DNA of 64,000 nucleotides from Macrostomum hystrix (GCA_950097015.1 CATNEN010000038.1:23325001-23389000), one strand, 5' to 3'. Positions 23,540 to 34,675 are shown, counted from the stretch's first letter. The notes: generated by a model not told the origin, from the sequence alone. Numbers and translations are program-made.

Positions 23540-24000
23540 CAGAGAACTGTAGGGCGGCTAACCTTAAATGTAAAAAAATTATACAAACGACAACGGACCG
23601 AATGAGATATCGACACTTGCGGCAGCGACGGCTGTATCCTCGTCGATTCCGGTTGATGAATCAACGACGACCTGGACAATGCCGGCTGACTAGATGATAG
23701 CTGTGTTGGCACTGGCGTTGGCGGCGGCGGTTGAGGACGACTGCGGCACACGGCTGCCGCCGCAGCGAACAGCACCGCGGAGGCGCTTCTGCGTCGCCTC
23801 TCCTGCCACACAGACTTTTTGCGCAGTCCATTAAACGGATGATGTCCATAGCCAAGGGCGTCGCCGCGCGCCTCATCGCCCGAAGCCGTTGTTGACGACA
23901 GCGGATTCGAAGTGCCGCGACGATGCTGACGACGCTGATGAAAGCTGGCAGCTGAAGGAGTCGACGAGGCCGACAAAGAGCATTCGTAAGCGGCAACCAT
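23540..24000 (-). CDS. hypothetical exon, possibly the ARHGAP19 N-terminus
   Basis: ATG at 24000 opens about 150 codons of GC-rich, Ser/Pro/Arg-rich low-complexity protein (SLSASSTPSAASFHQRR, then QPPPPTPVP), in contrast to the AT-rich flanks. The 3' end is unclear: coding character fades near 23600 and possible donors lie between 23530 and 23620. It is on the same strand and 450 bp upstream of the ARHGAP19 exon, so it may encode a disordered N-terminal extension. A SINE-2 lies between them. It could also be a separate gene. Confidence 0.4.
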
Positions 24001-24734
24001 TAACAGAAACGGAGGCCAGCCTCACTGCATAGGCATGTCGGTTTTTGATGCTCTAAAGTTTTTTGTCTCTGAACTGAGCCTATTTTTTACCGAAGTCAAC
24101 GGAAAGTACAAATTCCGAATTTGATCACTTTACTTACCAACCCATGTAGCAGCGCACAAGAACCGCCGTCATTGGCTGAGAGGAAGGAACAACTTGTGAG
24201 TTTTCACCCTTAACGCTCATTCACACTGCCATCAAACTAGACCATAAAACACGATTGTACACTTTTTAATGATCATTTTTAACAGAACATCGCACTAAAG
24301 TACACTAAAAAACTAGACAGTTGATGATAGTGTGAACGAGTCTTCACTGTACGCCTTTGATTCCACCACGTTGGTTTTGCATCTCTTGGTAATAAAATAT
24401 TTTTTAAATAATTTATGGCTTCTACGAGTCAAAAGTTAGGAGTGCGGTGGTTGGTTCAAGGAGTGCCAATTGCGAGTGAAAATTGTGAGTTGTGAGAGTG
24501 CAAATTGGTTTCTAAGAGTTTATCGGACTACTAGAAGTACGCTCCATAAGGAGTGATTTCATGGGAATCATGTGAATCTAGAGTACCATACAGCTTTAAG
24601 TCATAAAGCCTTCGAAAAAATATACTCTGACTATAAAAGTTCGCGGTCGACGATGATCCACAATTTCATCGTCAGAGTTAACAGAAACGCTGTGTCTAGA
24701 CGCAAGGAGCCTGAATGGTTTAGGAAACATTTTT

Positions 24735-25042
24735 CGCAATTTTTCGCAGATGTTTCTGCTCACAAAATTTCATAATTTAACCATGTTCGCTACATTCGTT
24801 AACAGTATTGTATTCATAATATTGTTGATTTATACGCTTTTGAACCAATCTAGATTCGCCAAAGACTTTTATGCAGAGCAATGATACTTGTCCTGTCACC
24901 AATGTCTTCGACAAGAATCATTGAATATCTCGACAATGCTGGCCGGAAAATTCCAATTCAGTTGGCGGACTTTCACGAAAATCGGTAATTCAGTTAGTGA
25001 GCTATTGAGAAATAGGCAGCAGGCATTTGAAAGCCCCTGGTC
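24735..25042 (+). repeat. dispersed repeat D
   Basis: The left half (tttctgctcacaaaatttca, agcaatgatacttgtcctgt, cttcgacaagaatcattgaa) aligns with 32230-32420, and the right half (ggccggaaaattcc, gcggactttcacgaaaatcg) with 21125-21240. Two separate partial matches indicate one repeat family of at least 300 bp. Its type is not known. Confidence 0.6.
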
Positions 25043-25083
25043 TTTCTACTATTAATAAGGAGTTGATTTAGTTCATGTCAAAA

Positions 25084-26144
25084 TCAATTGCACTTCTTCG
25101 TTAGCGCATTGACCTTCGATTTTCCCTGTCGTTGATGCTCAGGCATCTGATAGAGAGCAGTCTGCCTCAGTAGCACTCTATGGTCCAACTCCCAGGTGCC
25201 TCGGCGTCTAATTATGTGTGTGACCAGAAAGGCTACGATAATGATAAACATCTGGCTGAATGCTTCCGGTAGGTAGTACTGGCGTAAAAATATGCGCATT
25301 GGGGCGAACAGTAGCTTAGAAACTGATGTACGATTGGCATCGTCAGGCAATAGGCAGGTGCTATTGACGTCGTTAAAATCGCAGCCAAGCTTGTTACCTA
25401 TCGAGTCGATTTCAGCTGGCTTTAACAGTCCGGCACTGATGCGTCTGTCAGCCAGGATACCAGCGTCAGTAACCATGCCAGAGAGTATCAGAGCAGTGAT
25501 CGCCTCTGGCAGCAGTGCGAGGTAGAATAGAACGGTGCCAATTGCGCGCATCAAACTCTTGGTTGTTTCATCCGACGGGCGTTGCGCGTTGGCGCCCTGA
25601 GAAAAGACATGTCGCAATGCGTAGGCATAGATCGCGTAGATTAGCGCCACCAACAGGGCTAGAGTCACCGACAGGTTGTACGACTGCAAAATATAATTAC
25701 GACTTTAGCTAAGATCATGCCCCTACTCAGAAGGCCCCTTAATATGTTATTTTATAATTAATACTTAATACAAAAGCTAACCAGAAATACGATGATACAA
25801 GCTGCTATAGGCCGGACTCTCTGCTGATCAGTCCCCGTAGTCGCTTCCAAAATTGGCGTCAGAGTCGCCAACAGGTTCCGCATTGTTCGCAGCAGCCAGG
25901 TGAGCTTGTAGGCCGCTAAGATTCTTAGACCAATGTAGGCCCACATCAACAGCGTGACGCACTTAAGCGCAATGCTGCCAGCGTTGAATCTATGCTCGAC
26001 ATCGGGTTCAGCTTCGGCTGCTCGAGCTAGAATTTCAGTCTGAAGCGGCTCCGAGAGGCGCTTCCTCAAATTATTGTCGTCCGCGACAACGTAAACGTGT
26101 TGCACTGGGGCACAGTCATCCTGACGCGGCCGGTGATCCGCCAT
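25084..26144 (-). CDS. multi-pass membrane protein, family unknown
   Basis: Two exons: 26144-25782 (donor CTG|GTTAGC) and 25683-25084 (acceptor ttttgcag), phase 0, giving 320 aa. Hydrophobic segments lie at about 56-78, 112-145 (long enough for a helical hairpin; the splice junction at 121/122 is inside it), 168-191 and 262-279. Two N-glycosylation sequons, NST (228) and NRT (238), lie in the loop between the last two segments, with nearby cysteines, so that loop is probably extracellular or lumenal. Both termini are hydrophilic and the C-terminus is basic. I do not recognise the family. The ATG is 9 nt after a tagccag acceptor. Confidence 0.65.
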
Positions 26145-26346
26145 TTGTTATCGCTGGCTATCAAAGTAATAATTTTCTAATTCCTACAAATAAAGCAAGC
26201 ATGCAACTTCGCTTAGATTATTATTTAATAATAATCTGATAAATTATTTTGCCTTTTTCAGCACTATTCTGACAGTAGTTTCGACCATAGACATAAATTT
26301 AAGTATTGGTACCATTTTATTTGACAGAATAGCTTTTTGAATCGAA

Positions 26347-26754
26347 TTGTATTGTACAGAAGAAGACCTCAAGAATACGCTCGTAATGCCGAATGCAAAA
26401 GTGAGTGACAACGATCGGCAGAGGCTCATCGACGCACACGCAAACGGAGACGATTTTGTGCATCTTGCTCGAGCAATGGGCATCAAGCGAACAACGGCGT
26501 ATACAATTGTGAAAAGCGGAAGGCCAGCTAAAATGCCAAAAGGAGGTCCCAAGCATGTGAGAGTGGATCAAGAGATGTTGGATTTTCTTGAAGAGTCGAT
26601 TTAAGTTAACCCCAGTGTTACTCTAGCCGAACTGAAGACTGGTCTTCATGCTCGCTTTCCTGAAAAACCCGAAGTAGCAATTTCTACAGTCAGTCGTCAT
26701 CTAGACGGAATGCTCCGTCTCCGTCAATGCTCCGTCAAAATGCAGAATGCCTGT
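26347..26754 (+). pseudogene. Tc1/mariner-like transposase remnant
   Basis: The N-terminal helix-turn-helix region reads SDNDRQRLIDAHANGDDF, then LARAMGIKRTTAYTIV and RPAKMPKGGPKH, the layout of the paired-type DNA-binding domain of Tc1/IS630 transposases in invertebrates. After a TAA at 26602 the same frame goes on with NPSVTLAELKTGL and VAISTVSRHLDGML, the second helix-turn-helix. The catalytic DDE/D core is absent, so it is a truncated, inactive copy. Confidence 0.75.
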
Positions 26755-26804
26755 TGCATTTTGAAGTATACTGTAAATGTACAGTACATGTAGTATGTAC
26801 TCCA

Positions 26805-27115
26805 ATGGCTTGTCTAAATAGATTGAAATTTGTCGGAATTGATTGGAAATTTCGCAGTATGAGCCATAGATAGGAGGACAGAAAAAGCCAATTCATAGCC
26901 AACTGTCGGAACTGATTGCAAATTGTTTGAATTGATTGCAAAGTGTCGGTTTCTCGTGGTAGCTTGTTTGCTTTGTTTGAAAATTGTCGCTTTTGACAGC
27001 ACATTTGTCGGAATTGAATGCACGTCCGGCCAAGAACTACCATAAACTGTCTGAATTGAATGAAAAGATTTTGACTTTGAATGCACGATTGCCAAAATAG
27101 AATGGAAAAAGGTGT
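26805..27115. repeat. degenerate short repeat around tgtcggaattga
   Basis: The string tgtcggaattgattgnaaa and close variants recur about eight to ten times with irregular spacing. Minus-strand ORFs through it are Phe/Arg/Gln-rich because of the repeat and are not treated as genes. Confidence 0.5.
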
Positions 27116-27882
27116 AGATTCTTGTCGAAGACCCTGGTGACAAGGCCAACTAACAATGCTCTTTATCTGCCTATGGCGATCCATATAGGGTAAATAAAAT
27201 AACAATTAACAAATGAACAAATACAATATAGTAAAATAATAGGCTGCATGGTTACGTATGATGAAATCTTGTGGGCAGAAAAATTCTACCCCATTTTTGG
27301 TTTTGGGGCCTTGTATTATTTAAACAAAGTGTATATAAAAATGAAGAGTATTTCAAGGAATTCACAGATAAAAAAGTCTGAGTTGAGAGGTTTGTTATGC
27401 AGAGTGCAATTAACAGTTAACAAGTGATGTATAGATGTTTAATCAGATCGAATTGGTTTCTTCACAAAAAATATTACGTGTATATAAATCCGCGGTATTG
27501 TAACACGATTTTAAAGCAATAAGTGTGTACGCTCGTGTACATCAAACACTTTTGTCGAAATTCAAATCAGCACCACGAGTCGTGTGTTTATTAATAAATA
27601 GGCCGGGCCAATAAAAATCGTCTATGGGTGGAACACCAGCGGCGATTAAATATTTTAACGCCAACAACCCCACTTGAAGTCGTTGTCTATGGCCTAGAAC
27701 GGCTGACGACTGCGTTTATTGGCCGAGGCTTCGCTTCGCGGCTGTCTTATACTAGAGCACTGAAAACCGACTCGTCTCATCACATATTACCACAGATACT
27801 AATACACAAATATTTAGTATCTGTGCATATTACAGCATCGCATATCGGTGGGCCTGATAGTTAACCCGAATGTTTATAATCT

Positions 27883-27990
27883 CTAAAGCAGATTTCCTAA
27901 GGTTGAAATGATTTCTTCAGCCTCCTTCATGAACCTATCTATGGGTTTCTTCTTTCCCGACTGCGTCTGAGAAGTCTTCTTCTCCCGTTG

Positions 27991-28037
<47 letters not shown>

Positions 28038-28437
28038 TCTCTCGTCCGTGCCTGCCAGCCTTGAGTTTCTCCAGCTCCTTGATTAACGCCTCGTTGCGCG
28101 AGTTGACCTCTCGCAGCTTCTCCAGGGCGGCAGTTTTCTCTCGCTCGCCGATGTCGACAGCCTTCATCAGCTGGCTAAGAGAATCGTCAGAGAGTGGAAC
28201 AGAAATGGAGCCGCTCGCGCTGGCCTGTTCTAGCTCGACGGATGAGAAGAAAATGCGCTCGGCTGATTCCGGCTGGGCAGCGTGGCGACACATCGGACAG
28301 GTGCCATTCGTACGCAGCCAGGTGATTACGCAGTTGTGAAAGGCGTGCTTGCAGTCGCGCAGCACAACGCAGTCGGTGTTGCTGTCAAACGACTCGCTGC
28401 AGATTGTACAGATGAGGGCGCCGCCGCTTGCTTCCAT
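27883..28437 (-). CDS. RING-type protein with coiled coil and polyQ, TRAIP-like (1)
   Basis: Single exon, 184 aa. The N-terminal RING reads CTIC..CKHAFHNC..CPMC with ligands Cys10, Cys13, Cys29, His31, His34, Cys36, Cys47 and Cys50. Only one residue separates His34 and Cys36, where RINGs, including the two neighbours, have two. A coiled coil follows (about 88-128), then about 16 glutamines encoded by pure CAG repeats, then a basic tail. RING plus coiled coil is the TRAIP/NOPO arrangement; such proteins are E3 ubiquitin ligases. Whether the shortened spacing still binds zinc is unknown. The ATG is 1 nt after a catcag acceptor-like site. Confidence 0.72.
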
Positions 28438-29100
28438 GCTGATGGACGATGGTTTGAAAACTTTTTGGCCGTTAAAAATAGACTAAAGCTTTTATTGGGG
28501 TGATGCTTTAAGCAAAAACTCTTGCCAGCTTTTTGGTACCTTATTTACCTACCTCAGAACGTTCGTTGATAAGTGGCTGTGGCTCGTGAGCAGATTCAAC
28601 TAGCTTAGAAAAAATGCCAAGCTTAGTGTACTCTCGTCGCTTTTTTTGTTCTTTCGCGCTGTCTCTCGTTCATGTACTCTTTGTCCTAAGCTTATTTGGA
28701 GTTGAAATTAGAATGACGCACAGGACTGTGCTGTGGTAAGTACTTTAAGTACTTTGTAAGTACTTTTTGATGATTGTATTCTTTAAAAAAACTTTATAAA
28801 ATCCGGTACGAATATCAGTCGTATTTAAAACAGAGTAATCGTTTGCTAACAAGAACTATCGATCAACATGTCTAATTAACTTGAGAGTATCAAAGACTAT
28901 ATTGAAATATTAGGTAAACAAACAAAACTAGAATATCAGAGGCATAAAAAATTACTTGTATTCGTTTGCTACCTAACTTTTTGGAAATCCAAAAGTTGAT
29001 AGTAAGTGTAAAAAGCATAATCATTATGATGAAACACGTCCTGGGATGGCTCAGTGCGAGCGCTGAAAAGCCCACAGTGCTGTTCCCAAAGAGGAAGAAG
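28438..29100. other. intergenic, no gene recognised
   Basis: AT-rich spacer between two RING genes; a short run of taagtacttt copies lies near 28738-28768. Confidence 0.5.
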
Positions 29101-29108
29101 ATCGGGCC

Positions 29109-30001
29109 TTACGGGAAGCGGCTGCTGTGGCCAAGCTGCTGCAGCTGCAGCTCCAGTTGGTGAACAAGCTGCTGCTGCAGCTCCTGTTGGTGAACAAGCT
29201 GCTGCAGCTGCAGCTCCTGTTGGTGAACAAGCTGCTGCAGCTGCAACTTCTGCTTTTGCAATTCTTCCTTATCGGAAGCGGCTGCTGTGGCCTGCTGCTG
29301 CTGCTGCCGCAGCTCCAGTTCGTGAAAAAGCTGCTGCAGCCGCAACTTATGTTTTTGCAATTCTTCCTTACGGGAAGCGGCTGCTGTGGCCTGCTGCTGC
29401 AGCTCCAGCTCCAGTTGGTGAAAAAGCTGCTGCTGCAGCTCCAGTTGGTAAAAAAGCTGCTGCAGCTGCAACTTCTGCTTTTGCAATTCTTGAATTTCCT
29501 GTTGTATCACCTATTTGGATTGAGAATTTTATTAGAATTTTTAAGTTCAAAACGTCGCTTAGCCATATCTAAGTAAAATCGAAGGCAATTATTTATTATT
29601 AGATAGACAATCCGGGAGAAATTTCTAAATACCGAAAGAAAGCTACTAAAGGTATTACCAGAAACACAAATACCATCTACAGTTATCTTTCTAAAAGCTT
29701 GAAATTAGAATATCATGTTTTCAACCTCAAGCACGGGTCTCGGTATCTCCTGTCGCCTGAGCAGCCTCCTCTGGGTTGGCTGCTTAGAAATCTCAGCAGA
29801 CTTAAAGTTTATCTTCACAAAACAGTCTCGGGACGCATTGCAGCGACAATTTGGACAAGTTTCGCTGCTTCGGAGCCACTCGGTGATGCAGGCCCGATGG
29901 AAAGCGTGCTTGCAGGGTCGCAGAGCAACACAACCACTGGTGCCAAGGCAGTCATGACACACTGTGCACACGGAGGAGCTGCTATATTGGATAGCCATCA
30001 T
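29109..30001 (-). CDS. RING-H2 protein with Gln/Leu-rich coiled coil, TRAIP-like (2)
   Basis: I join exon 30001-29726 to exon 29498-29109: donor GAG|GTTGAA, acceptor caacag, phase 0, 221 aa. The RING is CTVC..CKHAFHRAC..CPNC (Cys12, 15, 30, His32, 35, Cys38, 49, 52), the canonical H2 spacing. The second exon is a Gln/Leu/Glu coiled coil made of about three diverged 30-40-residue repeats (KEELQKQKLQLQQL, ATAAASRKEELQKHK). The last repeat is shifted by one base, so the frame ends at HSSRFP. If the donor-like cccgtaag there is used instead, the protein would continue. The splice join is inference; the RING exon alone is well supported. Confidence 0.6.
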
Positions 30002-30056
30002 TGTGTTTCTTTTGCACAGAAGTGTATAAATAAATAAAAATATTTTGGTCTCTGTG

Positions 30057-30251
30057 TCAAGCGAAATATGAAGTATTTATATGCTTCACAATAACCGACC
30101 CCTGAGAATTGTAAACGGTCAAGCCACGGAAATATTTTTTCTTGCTGTCGTACACAAATATCCTGAATTTGAAAACCATCTCTTCACCTTGTGTGTAGAT
30201 TTTCTGGCATATCGGGTGAACATTTCGAGACTCTAACCACGCCATAAAAGT
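30057..30251 (-). CDS. orphan terminal exon, family unknown
   Basis: A clear acceptor (tctcatttcag, AG at 30253-30252) is followed by 64 codons of protein-like sequence (MAWLESRNVHPICQKIY, then VYDSKKKYFRGLTVYN) and a TGA at 30057. Upstream exons would lie across the 16-bp array and were not found. The stop is only 55 nt before the ATG of the RING-2 gene on the same strand. Confidence 0.45.
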   Translation of the reverse strand, partial: TFMAWLESRNVHPICQKIYTQGEEMVFKFRIFVYDSKKKYFRGLTVYNSQGSVIVKHINTSYFA

Positions 30252-30499
30252 CTGAAATGAGATAACTAAATCCGAGATAGAAAGATAATATTTGAAGTCT
30301 GTAAGATTCAGACAGCACAAAAAACTACTTTGGTATTATTTGAATAACGACTATTTTTAAGCCATAATACTCGACTCGATTGCCTCGAAATGTCCAAAGG
30401 TATAGACATAGCAAGGAGTTATAGCTGGGGTCGCAAACTACAGATTTCGACTGCGGCCCTCCAAGATCCCAAATCTGGCTGCCCATTACCCCTTCCGAC

Positions 30500-32112
30500 A
30501 CCCTCAGTATCCTGTTTCATCTTTCCTCTGTCTCATCTCTCCTCGGTCTCGTCTCTTCCGTGTCTCATCTCTTCTGTGTCTTATCTCTTTCGTGTCTCAT
30601 CTCTTCCGTGTCTCATCTCTCCTCGTTCTCGTCTCTTCCGTGTCTCATCTCTCCCGTGTCTCATCTCTTCCGTGTCTCATCTCTCTCGTGTCTCATCTCT
30701 CCCGTGTCTCATCTCTTCCGTGTCTCATCTCTCCCATGTCTCATCTCTCCCGTGTCTCATCTCTCCCGTGTCTCATCTCTTCCGTGTCTCATCTCTCCCG
30801 TGTCTCATCTCTTCCATGTCTCATCTCTTCCGTGTCTCATCTCTCCCGTGTCTCATCTCTCCCGTGTCTCATCTCTTCCGTGTCTCATCTCTTCTGTGTC
30901 TTATCTCTTTCGTGTCTCATCTCTTCCGTGTCTCATCTCTCCTCGTTCTCGTCTCTTCCGTGTCTCATCTCTCCCGTGTCTCATCTCTTTCGTGTCTCAT
31001 CTCTCTCGTGTCTCATCTCTTCCGTGTCTCATCTCTTCCATGTCTCATCTCTTCCGTGTCTCATCTCTCCCGTGTCTCATCTCTTCCATGTCTCATCTCT
31101 CCCGTGTCTCATCTCTCCCGTGTCTCATCTCTTCCATGTCTCATCTCTTCCGTGTCTCATCTCTCCCGTGTCTCATCTCTCCCGTGTCTCATCTCTTCCG
31201 TGTCTCATCTCTCCCGTGTCTCATCTCTTCCATGTCTCATCTCTCCCGTGTCTCATCTCTCCCGTGTCTCATCTCTCCCGTGTCTCATCTCTTCCGTGTC
31301 TCATCTCTTCCATGTCTCATCTTTCCCGTGTCTCATCTCTTCACTGTCTTATCTCTCCCATGTCTCACCTCTTCCGTGTCTCATCTCTCCCGTGTCTCAT
31401 CTCTTCCGTGTCTCATCTCTCGTGTCTCATCTCTTCCGTGTCTCATCTCTTCCATGTCTCATCTCTTCCGTGTCTCATCTCTCCCGTGTCTCATCTCTCC
31501 CGTGTCTCATCTCTTCCGTGTCTCATCTCTTCCATGTCTCATCTTTCCCGTGTCTCATCTCTTCACTGTCTTATCTCTCCCATGTCTCATCTCTCCCGTG
31601 TCTCATCTCTCCCATGTCTTATCTCTCCCATGTCTCATCTCTCCCGTGTCTCATCTCTGCCGTGTCTCATCTCTCCCGTGTCTCATCTCTCCCGTGTCTC
31701 ATCTCTTCCGTGTCTCATCTCTTCCATGTCTCATCTCTCCCGTGTCTCATCTCTTCCATGTCTCATCTCTCCCGTGTCTCATCTCTTCACTGTCTCATCT
31801 CTTCCGTGTCTCATCTCTTCCATGTCTCATCTCTCCCGTGTCTCATCTCTTCCATGTCTCATCTTTCCCGTGTCTCATCTCTTCACTGTCTCATCTCTCC
31901 CGTGTCTCATCTCTGCCGTGTCTCATCTCTCCCGTGTCTCATCTCTCCCGTGTCTCATCTCTTCCGTGTCTCATCTCTTCCATGTCTCATCTCTCCCGTG
32001 TCTCATCTCTTCCATGTCTCATCTTTCCCGTGTCTCATCTCTTCACTGTCTTATCTCTCCCATGTCTCATCTCTCCCATGTCTCATCTCTCCCGTGTCTC
32101 ATCTCTGCCGTG
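30500..32112. repeat. 16-bp pyrimidine-rich tandem array
   Basis: About 100 copies of tctcatctctcccgtg with variants ttccgtg, ttccatg, ttcactg and ctcgttc. Sixteen is not a multiple of three and the unit has no stop in the plus frames, so all three plus frames are open for 510-640 codons; these are artefacts. On the minus strand the unit reads gagacacgggagagat, which is close to the unit of the array at 61.7-64 kb. Confidence 0.96.
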
Positions 32113-32214
32113 CATTTTTACTCTATCCGATGAAACAACTTCAAGAATCACAGAACATCGGCATCGTCGAGATATTTATTGATTTTCGTCGGGTGTCAGT
32201 TGGGGAAAAAATCA

Positions 32215-32420
32215 CCAATTCAGACATAATTTTTCTGCTCATAAAATTTCATCATGTAACTTTAGCTATTATTGTTGATCATATTGTACTGTTAAGAGAA
32301 TACTGATAAAATAATATTTATAAGCCAATATTGCTTCGCTATAATGGTTTAATACCGAGCAATGTTTGTCGTCCTTGTCAACGGGGTCTTCGACAGGAAT
32401 CGCTGAATATCTTGACTATG
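32215..32420 (+). repeat. dispersed repeat D, partial copy
   Basis: Strings tttctgctcataaaatttca, accgagcaatgtttgtcgtc and cttcgacaggaatcgctgaa follow the order in 24745-24930. Confidence 0.55.
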
Positions 32421-32439
32421 CGTTTCATAACAACGTGCA

Positions 32440-32690
32440 ATTCGTGCAATTTACGCCCTTGAGGGCAAACCTACAAGGCACAGTGAAATGTACACTACCT
32501 GACGATGAGAAAGTCAGGGCAGATGTACACACCTGTGTGAGCGTGTGCCTGCGTACAGTATCTGTGTGCGTGTGTGCTCAGGAGTCAGCGAAATGGTCAG
32601 AATTGCATCCTCGATGGCTGCAGGTCTAGTGTCACCGAATGATGCGCCGTTGCCTGCAGCCCTCCTGCAATAATAATGATAATTATTTTT
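32440..32690 (+). mobile_element. SINE-1 copy, 5' truncated
   Basis: It begins in the body at gtgcaatttacgcccttgag and goes on with gtacactacctgacgatgag, the GT-rich stretch and a taataatgataat tail. Confidence 0.8.
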
Positions 32691-33023
32691 TAAATTTATT
32701 TTAAGTGATAAATTAAGCGACACACATTGGAACGCATCACAACGTTTACAATAGAGTCTTGTCTGATATCGCTACTCATAGTAGCATAAATGGTGTGTAA
32801 TAACTTATCCATATCCGTCTATTTGTGAATCAGTATTGAAGAATTTTATTTTTTTTGCATCAATTATTGATCGTATTAGCTATTGGCCGATCATTGTGCT
32901 CGAAAATGGAATAAAAACTGATAGAAATCTAATTTACTGTGCAATGGAGCCAATCGTTTATAAAATCACTTTCACATACGGTTAAGCAGAATTTCTTCAG
33001 GCAGGTTTCATCAACGAACTTCA

Positions 33024-33959
33024 TTAAGGGCAGGGCAGGGCTGGCAGCGAGGTGAATGGTGCCACATCATCATTGTCGCTAACTGTGTCGCCCTTGAGGC
33101 GGGGCAATAGTCTACCATTTGACTGGTAGACAAGCAGACTACTGGTGGCAGCTTGACAATTGTGCAGGCGTTTGGACAGTTGAAGGCTCTCGGCCTCCAT
33201 AGTCAGCAGCTGATCTCTCAACTCGATTATGGTCCAATTCTCAGCCTCCAGTTTCTCCATTAAACGCATGACTTCCTGTTGACTCTCTTGTAATTTGTCA
33301 AGCAGATTGGCATTTTCAGCTTTTAGGTTTGATGCCTGCTCTCTGAGCTGTCTCGACCTATCAGCCTCCAATTCGCGTAGCCTCTCATCCAGCATCTTGC
33401 GCTCCAACCGTTCCTCATCCAGTTGACGGCGCAACTGACGAGCCTCCTCCGTCAGGTCCTCATGCTCCTGAGCCATGAGCTGCATCAGCTGGCAGTTCTC
33501 GGCCTCCTGGTCTGCCAACGACTCCTGACAGTTTCTGAGTTTTGCAGTGAATTCATCTAACTGCCGCTGCTTCTGGCTGATGTCCTTCTTAAGCTGTATG
33601 CCCCGATGCTTGCTGCGTCTGATCTGGCTCTTGGCAAGCTCCTGCTCTTTGGTTAAAGCGGCTAGTTTGGCCCGAAGTTCAGCTAGGCCTGGCACCTCTT
33701 CTCCGTTGCCAATTGAGCCGCCGCTGCTCGATTCCGGATCGCCGAAGCTCAGAAATATCTTGATCTGATCTCTATGCTCATTGCGTAGTTTTTTTCTGCA
33801 CTGCGGACAGCTCAAACTCTGCTTGAGCCACTCGGCTGAGCAGTGGCTGTGAAACACGTGGCCGCAGATGAGTGCAACTGTATCCGAGGCTTCGTCGAAG
33901 TTGTTGGTGCAAATCGCACAAGACGCTGCCGATTCGGTACGAGCGATGCTCTCGGCCAT
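33024..33959 (-). CDS. RING-H2 protein with long coiled coil, TRAIP-like (3)
   Basis: Single exon, 311 aa. The RING is CAIC..CGHVFHSHC..CPQCRKK (Cys14, 17, 32, His34, 37, Cys40, 51, 54), very close to TRAIP CGHTFHLQC. A long coiled coil spans about 90-270 (EARQLRRQLDEERLERKML, heptads of Leu/Ala/Ile), as in TRAIP/NOPO. The C-terminus lacks an obvious PCNA-interacting box, and TRAIP is usually about 470 aa, so I call it TRAIP-like, not TRAIP. Probable E3 ubiquitin ligase. An acceptor, gattccccag, lies about 27 nt before the ATG. Confidence 0.75.
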   Translation of the reverse strand: MAESIARTESAASCAICTNNFDEASDTVALICGHVFHSHCSAEWLKQSLSCPQCRKKLRNEHRDQIKIFLSFGDPESSSGGSIGNGEEVPGLAELRAKLAALTKEQELAKSQIRRSKHRGIQLKKDISQKQRQLDEFTAKLRNCQESLADQEAENCQLMQLMAQEHEDLTEEARQLRRQLDEERLERKMLDERLRELEADRSRQLREQASNLKAENANLLDKLQESQQEVMRLMEKLEAENWTIIELRDQLLTMEAESLQLSKRLHNCQAATSSLLVYQSNGRLLPRLKGDTVSDNDDVAPFTSLPALPCP

Positions 33960-34483
33960 AACTTTGCGTTGATTCCTTTAGCAACCTGGGGAATCGAGAA
34001 GGATTATACTCAGATTAGAGCACTAGGAAGTTTTGAAAAAATAAGTTCTAAAAATAAGTCGTCTGTTGTGATTTTAACCATAGACTTTATTTTTTCCGCG
34101 CAAGTAATCCCAATGTGTTACCCACCGATACTATATTTACTAATAAATATATTAATATATCAAATAACTCTGGAACACTCTCTAAGCCACACCAATTGAC
34201 TAACAGTTTCACTGTTCAATAATGCTTGTTTCTACTATAGAAGCGTACAGCTTCAAAGCGTAATGCTTGATTGATGTTCTAGATATCAGGACACGGCAGT
34301 GTCTATGGCAAAAACCTCTTATCCTACGTGGGCTCCATGACAGTGTATTGTCTCCATGGATGAATAATACAAACTGGATCGCATTAAAACTCCATTTTTT
34401 GTCGCAGCCATCGACAAGCACCGGCATCACATTCACAAGAAGCTCAGAACGTCGTACTTTATTACTTAATCTAACTGGTCCTA
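33960..34483. other. intergenic, no gene recognised
   Basis: AT-rich 5' flank of the RING-3 gene. A 75-codon minus-strand ORF at 34209-34436 has no recognisable motif. Confidence 0.45.
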
Positions 34484-34675
34484 CAATTTGTGTCCTTTCG
34501 ACAAGAAGCTTATCTTTGCATTGCTTCAGTTCACCCAGCTGTTAAATGGGTACCAGCATTAGCTGGGGTAATTGAGGGTGGATGTGGCGCGTCCGTCAGT
34601 CCATGGACTAAACAGTCGTTCGCAGCCTTTAGATCCGCAGCGCAATAGGTGCAATCAATTATTATTTTTTAAAAT
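34484..34675 (+). mobile_element. SINE-2 copy, 5' truncated
   Basis: Begins at the tttgtgtcctttcgacaag position and goes on with ttcagttcacccagctgtta, taccagcattagctggggta, agtccatggact, gcagcctttagatccgcagc and an ATTATT tail. Confidence 0.75.

Noticed and set aside
24572-24775. 67-codon plus-strand ORF
   Set aside because: Starts without ATG and overlaps dispersed repeat D.
26735-27205. 156-codon minus-strand ORF with FRQ repeats
   Set aside because: Generated by a degenerate tgtcggaattga repeat.
29054-29576. Ala- and Leu-rich plus-strand ORFs at 29.1-29.5 kb
   Set aside because: Antisense shadows of the Gln/Leu coiled-coil exon of RING-2.
30390-32306. ORFs of 513-638 codons on the plus strand
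   Set aside because: They are the three frames of a 16-bp tandem array that has no stops; the peptides are pure repeats.
34209-34436. Possible transposase fragment on the minus strand
   Set aside because: No DDE or helix-turn-helix motif can be recognised.
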